DNA from: Humidesulfovibrio sp. | GTDB lineage: Bacteria; Desulfobacterota; Desulfovibrionia; Desulfovibrionales; Desulfovibrionaceae | Direction of reading: 5' to 3' | Assembly: GCF_031082295.1 (NCBI RefSeq) | Contig: NZ_JAVHLD010000005.1 | Location: 1-64,000 of the forward strand | Length of the DNA stretch: 64,000 nt | Shown here: positions 55,321 to 62,304 of the stretch, piece by piece | How the letters are laid out: each line of letters begins with the position of its first letter | Numbering within the stretch: position 1 is the stretch's first letter | Notes under the pieces: model-generated | The model's database searches: none | The model's input: only the letters and a program-made list of their open reading frames with translations | What the model was told of the DNA's origin: nothing | Translations under genes and position numbers: made by a program

Positions 55321-56961
55321 ATGTCTCAGTGGTCCAAAAACAACGACGTTCTGAACACTGTTAACCGGGGCAACCCTTGTGAATCCGGCCTGTGCACCCT
55401 GTGCCGCGCCGACTGCTCCGGCAAGTGCGAAACCTGGCTCTCCAGCCTCAAGGGCCGCAGCCTGCTCTACCCCCGCGATTTCGGCACCGTCACTGCGGGC
55501 AGCAACAACACCTGCCATGTCGGCGTAAGCTACAATGCCCTGCGCATCCAAGGCTACAACTACGGCGCAGATGGCATGGCCCAGAACATGTCCACCTCTC
55601 CGGACAACTGCCTGTTCACCAAGGTCAACCTGGAGACGAGCTTCGGCAATGAGGATCCGGTCAAATGCCGTCTCCCCCTCATGACGGGCGCATTGGGTTC
55701 CACCTTCATCGCAGCCAAGTATTGGGACTCCTTCGCCATCGGCGGATCCCTGGCGGGCATCCCCGTTGTAGTCGGCGAGAATGTCGTCGGTGTGGACCGC
55801 CAATCCAAGCTCACCGCGAAGAAGATCACCAAGGCTCCTGAACTGGACCGCCGCGTGGAGACCTACCTGCGCTATCACGACGGGTATGGCGCCATCATCG
55901 TGCAAATGAACGTGGAGGACACCCGCAACGGCGTGGCCGAATATGTCATCAACAAGTACGGCGACAAGGTCTGCCTGGAGTTGAAGTGGGGCCAGGGCGC
56001 AAAGAACATCGGCGGCGAGATCGAGGTGGACAACCTGGACTACGCCCTGTTCCTGAAGGGACGCGGCTACCTGGTTGACCCGGATCCGGAGGATCCCAAG
56101 GTCCAGCACGCCTTCCACAGTGGCGCCATCAAGAGCTTTGCCCGCCACAGCCGCCTTGGCTACACCGATCTCACCTCCGAGGCCCAGGTCCGCGAGAGCT
56201 TCATGCAGTCCGTGGCCTACCTGCGCAAGCTGGGCTACAAGCGCATCTCGCTCAAGACCGGCTCCTACGGCATGGAAGCCCTGGCCATGTCCATCAAGTA
56301 TGCCAGTGACGCCAACCTCGACCTGTTGACCATCGACGGCTCCGGCGGCGGCACGGGCATGAGTCCTTGGAACATGATGGAGACCTGGGGCGTGCCGAGC
56401 ATCCTGCTGCACGCCAAGACCCGCGAATACGCGGCACTGCTGGCGGCACGTGGCCGCAAGGTGGTGGACATCTCCCTTGCCGGCGGCTTCGCACGCGAGG
56501 ACCACATATTCAAGGCCATGGCCCTGGGTGCGCCCTTCACCAAGCTTATCTGCATGGGCCGCGCCATCATGATCCCCGGTTTCCTGGGGGCCAACATTGA
56601 GGGCGTGCTCCATCCCGAGCGCAAGGCTCAGGTCTTCGGCAACTGGGACATCATGCCCAAGGCCATCAGCGACCTCGGAAAATCCCCCGAGCAGATCTTC
56701 GCCTGCTACGAAGACGTCAAAAAGAAGGTTGGCGCCAAGGAGATCAAGAACATTCCCTTCGGGGCAATCGCCTTCTGCACGTTGGCCGACAAGCTCGCCG
56801 CCGGGCTGCAGCAACTCCTGGCCGGAGCGCGCAGGTTCTCCCTGTCCGAACTGTGCCGCAACGACATCGCCTCAGCCAACCGCGAGACCGAGTTCGAGAC
56901 GGGCATTCCCTTCATTACCACTGTGCAGGATGAGACTGCCAGGAAGATCCTGGAGTCCTGA
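55321..56961 (+). CDS. Stand-alone glutamate-synthase-like FMN protein (GltB central-domain family)
   Basis: The protein has 546 residues; GGAGG lies 4 nt before the ATG. An N-terminal cysteine cluster (C20, C25, C28, C32, C36 in GNPCESGLCTLCRADCSGKC) is followed by the FMN-binding TIM barrel: VKCRLPLMTGALGSTFIAAK, VCLELKWGQGAKNIGGEIEV, LDLLTIDGSGGGTGMSPWNM, SLAGGFAREDHIFKAMALGA. No amidotransferase domain is present, and the CxxxxxCP [3Fe-4S] loop of classical GltB is missing; only GAPFTKLICMGRAIMIPGF remains. It might oxidise or reduce an amino-acid-like substrate with electrons from another donor. Exact reaction unknown. A 12-bp hairpin follows the stop. Confidence 0.85.
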   Translation: MSQWSKNNDVLNTVNRGNPCESGLCTLCRADCSGKCETWLSSLKGRSLLYPRDFGTVTAGSNNTCHVGVSYNALRIQGYNYGADGMAQNMSTSPDNCLFTKVNLETSFGNEDPVKCRLPLMTGALGSTFIAAKYWDSFAIGGSLAGIPVVVGENVVGVDRQSKLTAKKITKAPELDRRVETYLRYHDGYGAIIVQMNVEDTRNGVAEYVINKYGDKVCLELKWGQGAKNIGGEIEVDNLDYALFLKGRGYLVDPDPEDPKVQHAFHSGAIKSFARHSRLGYTDLTSEAQVRESFMQSVAYLRKLGYKRISLKTGSYGMEALAMSIKYASDANLDLLTIDGSGGGTGMSPWNMMETWGVPSILLHAKTREYAALLAARGRKVVDISLAGGFAREDHIFKAMALGAPFTKLICMGRAIMIPGFLGANIEGVLHPERKAQVFGNWDIMPKAISDLGKSPEQIFACYEDVKKKVGAKEIKNIPFGAIAFCTLADKLAAGLQQLLAGARRFSLSELCRNDIASANRETEFETGIPFITTVQDETARKILES

Positions 56962-56968
56962 TCCGAAA

Positions 56969-57004
56969 GAGGCCCCTTCCTTTTGGTGAGTGGGAAGGGG
57001 CCTC
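56969..57004 (+). terminator. Hairpin after the glutamate-synthase-like gene
   Basis: A perfect 12-bp stem (56969-56980 with 56993-57004) closes a 12-nt loop, starting 8 nt past the stop. There is no U-tract, so it may attenuate rather than fully terminate transcription into the kinase gene. Confidence 0.6.
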
Positions 57005-57082
57005 CCCCAAGCTTGGCTCGGCACGTCGGGCATGCTAGTGTCTGAACGTATCCCGATATGGATCAGGCATCAGGCGGAGTTT

Positions 57083-58249
57083 ATGCACGACATGCGCAGA
57101 ACCAAGTCCCAACTCATCGAGGAACTCAAACGGTTCCGACACAAAGAGGCGCACACCGACGCCCTTGCCAGAGAGCATGAGCGAGTCGAACGCGCCCTGC
57201 GCGAGCGTGTAAAAGAGCTGAATTGTCTCTATGGCATTTCGCACCTGGCGCAAAACAGGGAACTGCCAATGGAGGAGTTGGTCAGGCAGGTTGGAGAGTT
57301 GGTCTGCGCCTCCTGGCAGTACCCAGAAATTACTTGCGCCCGCATCCGCATCGAAGCCCACGACTGCACCACCCGAAACTATCGCAATAGCCCCTGGAGC
57401 CAATCAAGCCCCATCAACATCCAAGGGGAACACCTTGGGGAAATCGAGGTGCGCTATCTGGAAGAACGCCCGGAGAGTGATGAGGGGCCGTTCCTGCGAG
57501 AGGAGCGCAACCTGATTGACGCCGTGGCCCACAAGCTGGGCCGCTTGGTGCAGGCCAACCGCAGCGAGGCCCACATGCGAGTTCTCTCACGCGAACTCAT
57601 CAAGGCTCAGGAGAATGAACGCCTGCGCATCGCCACGGAACTGCACGACCATCTGGCCCAGGACCTCGCCGCGCTCAAGCTCGACCTGGGAGAACTCATG
57701 GAGCATCCACCGGCGCCTGGCCTTCCCATGCAGAACCGTTTGGCTGAACTCACTGAAAGGCTCTCCGGGGCCATCTCGTCCATTCGCAACTTGGCCTACG
57801 ACCTGCTTCCCCCGGGCCTGGAAGACCTGGGCCTCGTGCGGACCCTTAGGCGCTACTGCACGGACTTCGCCAACCGCAGCGGGCTTGCAGTGGACTTTTT
57901 CGCCGATGGCATGGAGGGTGTGCACCTCGGCTTCGAGACCCAGATCAACATCTACCGGCTGGTCCAAGAGTCCCTGACGAACGTTCGCAAGCACGCCCAG
58001 GCCAGCTGTGCCACAGTGCGGATCATCCGCTCTTACCCGAGCGTTATCGTACGCATTGAGGACAACGGGCAGGGGGTTGACCTTGAGCACCGCCTGGACG
58101 AGTTCTATCAGAGCAAGAAGATGGGCATATGGGGCATGCGCGAGCGGGCCAGGCTCCTTGGCGGGCACATCACCCTGCGCTCACGCCCAGGCCGAGGCAT
58201 GCGCATCCACATTGAAATCCCCCTGGAGAACATGAACAATGGTGCATAA
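57083..58249 (+). CDS. Soluble NarX/DegS-type sensor histidine kinase (HisKA_3)
   Basis: ATG at 57083, with AGGCGGAG 3 nt upstream, gives 388 residues; ATG at 57032 is an alternative. A coiled-coil start (RTKSQLIEELKRFRHKEAHT) leads into a GAF-like domain (LNCLYGISHLAQNRELPMEE, WQYPEITCARIRIE). The HisKA_3 motif ERLRIATELHDHLAQDLAAL carries His188, and the ATPase part shows NIYRLVQESLTNVRKHAQAS, VRIEDNGQGVD and MGIWGMRERARLLGGHITLR. There is no TM segment, so it senses a cytoplasmic signal. It overlaps its regulator gene by 11 nt. Confidence 0.88.
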   Translation: MHDMRRTKSQLIEELKRFRHKEAHTDALAREHERVERALRERVKELNCLYGISHLAQNRELPMEELVRQVGELVCASWQYPEITCARIRIEAHDCTTRNYRNSPWSQSSPINIQGEHLGEIEVRYLEERPESDEGPFLREERNLIDAVAHKLGRLVQANRSEAHMRVLSRELIKAQENERLRIATELHDHLAQDLAALKLDLGELMEHPPAPGLPMQNRLAELTERLSGAISSIRNLAYDLLPPGLEDLGLVRTLRRYCTDFANRSGLAVDFFADGMEGVHLGFETQINIYRLVQESLTNVRKHAQASCATVRIIRSYPSVIVRIEDNGQGVDLEHRLDEFYQSKKMGIWGMRERARLLGGHITLRSRPGRGMRIHIEIPLENMNNGA

Positions 58250-58913
58250 ACACAAGATTCTGGTCATCGACGATCACCCGATGTTCCGTGATGGTGTGAA
58301 GACCATTGTCCGGGCCAACCCAGCCTATGACATCGTCGCCGAGGCCGGGACCTGTGCCGAGGGCTTGGCCCTGGCAAGAAGCCTCCAGCCTGATCTCGTC
58401 ATCGTGGACATCTCCCTGCCTGACGGCAACGGCATTGACCTAGCGCGCGACATCCTGACTTACGCCCCGGAGAGCAGGGTGCTCATGCTCAGCATGCACT
58501 CCAAGGTCGAATTCATAGCCACGGCCTTCCAGGCTGGTGTCTCGGCCTACCTAGCCAAGGACTCCAGTCGAGACCAACTCCTGCAGGCCTTGGATGCTGT
58601 GTTGGCAGGCAAGCAGTACCTTGACGGCTCCCTCTCACCCAGGGTGCTCAGCGAGTTGCTCTTGCGCACCAACTCGGAAACGCGCATGGCTGACGCTTCC
58701 TACGGCAAGCTCTCACGACGGGAACAGCAGGTGCTGCGGCTCTTGGCCGAGGGACAGGCCCCGGCAGCCATCGCCGAGCGGCTGTTCATCTCCCGTAAAA
58801 CCGTGGAGAACCACCGCACCAACATCCTGCAAAAACTCGGCATCAAAAGCCCCGTGGCCCTGGTGCGCTACGCGGCGCGCATGGGTCTCATCGACCTGGA
58901 CACACAAGAGTAA
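58239..58913 (+). CDS. NarL/FixJ-type (LuxR HTH) response regulator
   Basis: The protein has 224 residues. The receiver has DDHPMFRDGV with DD at 11-12, the phospho-acceptor Asp57 in PDLVIVDISLPDGNGIDLAR, and Lys in AYLAKDSSRDQLLQAL. The C-terminal LuxR HTH is KLSRREQQVLRLLAEGQAPA, AIAERLFISRKTVENHRTNI, LQKLGIKSPVALVRYAA. The overlap with the kinase gene marks them as partners. Likely targets include the upstream glutamate-synthase-like gene; this is inference from position. Confidence 0.93.
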   Translation: MVHKHKILVIDDHPMFRDGVKTIVRANPAYDIVAEAGTCAEGLALARSLQPDLVIVDISLPDGNGIDLARDILTYAPESRVLMLSMHSKVEFIATAFQAGVSAYLAKDSSRDQLLQALDAVLAGKQYLDGSLSPRVLSELLLRTNSETRMADASYGKLSRREQQVLRLLAEGQAPAAIAERLFISRKTVENHRTNILQKLGIKSPVALVRYAARMGLIDLDTQE

Positions 58914-59251
58914 TGACGAATCATGCGGGCTTTCCGCGCCAAGCTCGCGGCATTGACAGTGCCCCCCCGCCTTGCAGTCCGCACAGGCTCGCAACAAAGC
59001 ATTCTTGTTGCCTGGTGGCGATTTGTCTCCTGATGACCACGCACCGGCACGGCAAATATGGTTACAAGCTGGTAGATTCCTGCCACCGAAGACGGAAGGA
59101 CCTCTTCCGCCGAAGAAGGGATCAACGGTTGCTCCTGCCACCTTATGGTCGGTATGGACGGCACAGGCCGAGCTGTCATGTTGGCCGAAACGGTTCTGTG
59201 CAGCCTTTTCCTTGTACCCAATCCCCTGGTGTGATTTCAGAAGCAAAGCAC
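58914..59251. other. Intergenic gap between regulator and GGDEF genes, nothing recognised
   Basis: These 338 nt separate the convergent regulator and diguanylate cyclase genes. Short frames exist on both strands, but none has a ribosome binding site or recognisable protein. No clear terminator was found. Confidence 0.5.
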
Positions 59252-61213
59252 CTAGGTGAGGTGGTTCTGCACAACCGTGACATTGCGGCCTTTGGATTTA
59301 GCAAGATAGCACGCCTCATCTGCGCAACGCATAAGTATATCAATACTATGCGCTCCGTTGTCGCAGGTGGTGACGCCGACACTTACAGTTAAACGCAGCG
59401 CATTTCCATCCACCCAGAAAAAGTTGTCTTCAAAAAAAAGGCGAATTTTCTCGGCAAGGCGAAAGGCTGATGCCGAATTTGTGTTTGGGGCAAGAATTCC
59501 AAATTCTTCACCGCCAATGCGGCCAATGGTGTCAGTTGTCCTCAACATGCTGGTCAAGGAATCTGCAAGAAACTGTAATGCCCGGTCACCGGCAGCATGT
59601 CCGTATGTATCATTAATGCTTTTAAAGTAGTCGATATCGAGGAGGATTAGGGATAGCGGGAGACAGTTGCGTTTTGCCTGGTTGATCTCGGATTCCGCTT
59701 GGTCCATGAAGTATCTTCTGTTACGCAATCCGGTCAGGCTGTCGGTTGTCGCAAGCTGGGTCAATGTCTTTTCTGCGATCATCTTATCCGTAATATCTCT
59801 GTAGCTCCAAAGCCTTCCAGAAATATTTCCTGCGTCCACCAAGGGACAGGAATATTGCTCCAGTACAGAGCCGTTTTTCAAATGGATCAAGTCCAGTCTG
59901 CATCCTTCGCCTGAGCAAAGCTCATGCATATTCAGTAGGTGCTCAGACTCGGGGGAAACAGATCCGACCATGCCGGACAGCACAAATTCTCTTATTGTAC
60001 TCTGTTCGAGATGGGGATCCAGATTCCATACTTTCAAGAATTGAGTGTTGTAGTGTATGATTTTAGAGTTGACATCCAGCACAATGATGCCATCGCTTGT
60101 CGATTCCAATATTAATTTCAGCTCGTAAGCCTTTTTGCTTAAGGACGTCTCCGTCATTTCTTCGATTTTTCTGGCTATTGTAGCAATCTCGTGGTTTGAG
60201 AATCTACTTGTCGGCATGGGAGAGTGCTTGCCATCTGTAATGTCGGCAATGCGCTTGCCAAGCGAAGTCAAGGGACCGACAAACCGTTTCTCGTATATTT
60301 TGACCTGTGCCAACCCCAAGGCTATCGCCATCAGGATTAAAAAAAGCACGAACAGGGAAAGTTTTACGCGTATTGGTGTTGTTATTTCGGAGCTGTCTAT
60401 TGCAGAGACGATGGTCCAGTCCGTTGACTTCAATTTTTTGTAGACTGCCATCCGGTTTCTTCCAGATAGTGTGTATTCAATGTATCCAGAATTTTCTGTA
60501 AGTAATTTGCTTAAACCAGGGACAATCGTGTCCATATCCTTTTGTATATATTCCTCGTTCTGATGCACCAAGATTGTGCCCTTGCTGTCCACCACAAAAT
60601 TTGCTTGAGAATCGTAGTATTTTGCGGAATTCAGCAGGCTGTTTGCGTACTCGAGCGAACAGTCAAGTGAAATGACACCCGAAATATTGGAATGAGCATC
60701 GACGAGTGTCTTGGATATCGATAGAAGCCATTCTCCTGTTTGAATTTCGCGGTATGGGATACCTACGGACAGGTCTGGGAACTTTTTCATCGCAGAAGTA
60801 TACCACGGTCGTGTCCTAGGGTCATAATTTGCGACCGGCGTATAGTCGTTGATCAGCAGATCGCCATTAGTGTACCCAGAGTAGCAATACTTAATATTTG
60901 AATTTGCATTTGTTATTGATCTGTATCGATTTAGTACGGTTTTCTCCATCGTTTTGTTGTGATTTATGAAGTTTGCAACATCTGAATCGTCCGCCAGTAT
61001 TTTTGCTGTAACAATAAGACCTTCTAGAGTGGCCTCAGTGTATGTTGAAATTCTAAAGTTAGAGCTAATGATCTTTTGACGCGCTTCGTTCATGCCCAGC
61101 ATATATATGCTTGTAGATAGTATTGCTATAAATACTGCAGACATCATCATCGAGCTTGCCAGCTCAATGAAGAAGAATTCGTTCTTCAATGTTAATTTAT
61201 ATTTAGAAAACAC
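59252..61213 (-). CDS. dCache-HAMP-PAS-GGDEF diguanylate cyclase, probable amino-acid sensor
   Basis: The protein has 653 residues and markedly AT-rich codons compared with its neighbours. TM1 is about 16-40 and TM2 about 284-304. The periplasmic dCache_1 domain between them contains YDPRTRPWYTSA at 130-141 and ISLDCSLEY at 181-189; the spacing of Tyr130, Arg135, Trp137, Tyr138 and Asp184 fits the amino-acid-binding dCache motif. A HAMP linker (RFVGPLTSLGKRIADITDGK), a PAS domain (LILESTSDGIIVLDVNSKII) and a GGDEF domain follow, with the active-site RIGGEEFGIL at 566-574 and TDSLTGLRNRRYF. It makes c-di-GMP, and the sensor side probably responds to an amino acid. Confidence 0.9.
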   Translation of the reverse strand: MFSKYKLTLKNEFFFIELASSMMMSAVFIAILSTSIYMLGMNEARQKIISSNFRISTYTEATLEGLIVTAKILADDSDVANFINHNKTMEKTVLNRYRSITNANSNIKYCYSGYTNGDLLINDYTPVANYDPRTRPWYTSAMKKFPDLSVGIPYREIQTGEWLLSISKTLVDAHSNISGVISLDCSLEYANSLLNSAKYYDSQANFVVDSKGTILVHQNEEYIQKDMDTIVPGLSKLLTENSGYIEYTLSGRNRMAVYKKLKSTDWTIVSAIDSSEITTPIRVKLSLFVLFLILMAIALGLAQVKIYEKRFVGPLTSLGKRIADITDGKHSPMPTSRFSNHEIATIARKIEEMTETSLSKKAYELKLILESTSDGIIVLDVNSKIIHYNTQFLKVWNLDPHLEQSTIREFVLSGMVGSVSPESEHLLNMHELCSGEGCRLDLIHLKNGSVLEQYSCPLVDAGNISGRLWSYRDITDKMIAEKTLTQLATTDSLTGLRNRRYFMDQAESEINQAKRNCLPLSLILLDIDYFKSINDTYGHAAGDRALQFLADSLTSMLRTTDTIGRIGGEEFGILAPNTNSASAFRLAEKIRLFFEDNFFWVDGNALRLTVSVGVTTCDNGAHSIDILMRCADEACYLAKSKGRNVTVVQNHLT

Positions 61214-62050
61214 AGTTGTGGTCTCCGCTTAGCCTTGCATGCCGGAATCTAAAGTGCCCGCGAATATTCTTGCGACGGAAGCTGAACACACTGTAGCACG
61301 CGGTTGGCTCTGAACACCCAGGCCATTGGGGGGGGTAGCCTTTTGCCTGTCCTGCGCTGATAGGCCTCGGAACATATCAAGATTTAAAACATTAACACTT
61401 TACTTCAATTAGCTCAACAAACATTGATCCAAAGTCTCACACGTTTTTGTGTCCAGCCATCAGCTGAGCACTCAGCTGAGCACCCCGCGGGTAAGGGGTG
61501 GCATTTCCTCTGATCGCACAATTCCTGAATGTGGCCTCCTGGAATTCGGCTGTATATGTCGTCAGAGCCATTCTTCTGCGCTCACCAGGCTATTCCAAAT
61601 TTGCAAATCAACGTGACAGGTTGCATGTTGTTCATCGTTCCAGCCCTGGACAGCCCCACCTGTGGTGTATTCCCATCTCCATCACATGCCGTCCAGCCGC
61701 TCAATCGCCGCAAATGAGGCTCGGATTCTTGCATGCGTCTCGTTAGTGCTTTTACAGGTCTGATGATGCGGCGTGAACGCGCTACAGGGCTATCCCACTT
61801 GGCCTGCGAGGCCACCGGATTCGATCCCAGTTCGCGCATGGCTCACTTTAGGCACAGGGCTTAACGCTTGCCCCTTGTTTCGTTTGACAGATCCTTCATT
61901 TCTGGCGGCAGGAGAAAGGGTCGCGCTATGCAGAGGTCATCACGAACCGCGGCACGCTTGAGGTGTGTGAACTCCAATGACAGCAGCATGCGGAATGCCC
62001 AAGGCCTAAAAATGTATTATGGATTCGAAGCATGTGCTGTGGTCAGCGCC
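61214..62050. other. Right part of the island without recognised genes
   Basis: About 840 nt of mixed composition. The first 150 nt presumably hold the promoter of the GGDEF gene on the minus strand. Frames of 60-85 residues exist (for example 61498-61746 and 61582-61839) but have no ribosome binding site and no recognisable product. A tRNA T-arm-like word at 61790-61840 does not fold into a tRNA. Nothing else supported. Confidence 0.5.
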
Positions 62051-62080
62051 TTCGCAACGCATAGGCCAGGGGTTCAATCC
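62051..62080 (+). repeat. Right attachment repeat (attR)
   Basis: This is an exact 30-nt copy of tRNA-Ala positions 54144-54173. The following 15 nt resemble the tRNA 3' end (ACTCGTTTCCATCA against CCTCGTCTCCACCA) but with changes, as expected for a decayed displaced end; no full tRNA can form here. Confidence 0.9.
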
Positions 62081-62304
62081 AACTCGTTTCCATCAAGAAA
62101 ACAACTGGTTGCAGCAGAAATGCCGCAGCCCGTTTCTTGTCATTTTCTCTCCGCCTGCCGCCGCGGCACCTCCTGCGCACTCCCCGCGCCCATCAACACA
62201 TGGCCATTTGTGCCCGTCATTCGAAAAATCGGTTGCCCCTTCCCCGTTTTAATGTGTATGTTCTCGTTATTCTGGAGATATCGCATCCATTCCGGGAGCT
62301 GCCC

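Larger units (their letters stand above)
54144..62080. mobile_element. tRNA-Ala-integrated genomic island (about 7.9 kb, no intact integrase)
   Basis: The element is bounded by the 30-bp direct repeats. Contents, left to right: an 800-nt degenerate left end, a small coiled-coil gene, a glutamate-synthase-like gene, a NarX/NarL-type kinase and regulator pair, and an AT-rich dCache-GGDEF gene on the opposite strand, then about 840 nt without genes. Base composition is clearly lower in GC than the flanks, especially 59250-61250. No integrase, recombination directionality factor or transfer gene is intact, so it is probably fixed. Confidence 0.8.

Noticed and set aside
61785-61850. tRNA-like word (GGATTCGATCC with flanking GGCC stem)
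   Set aside because: The T-arm-like stem has mismatches, and no acceptor, D or anticodon arms can be built around it; probably chance or a very old fragment.
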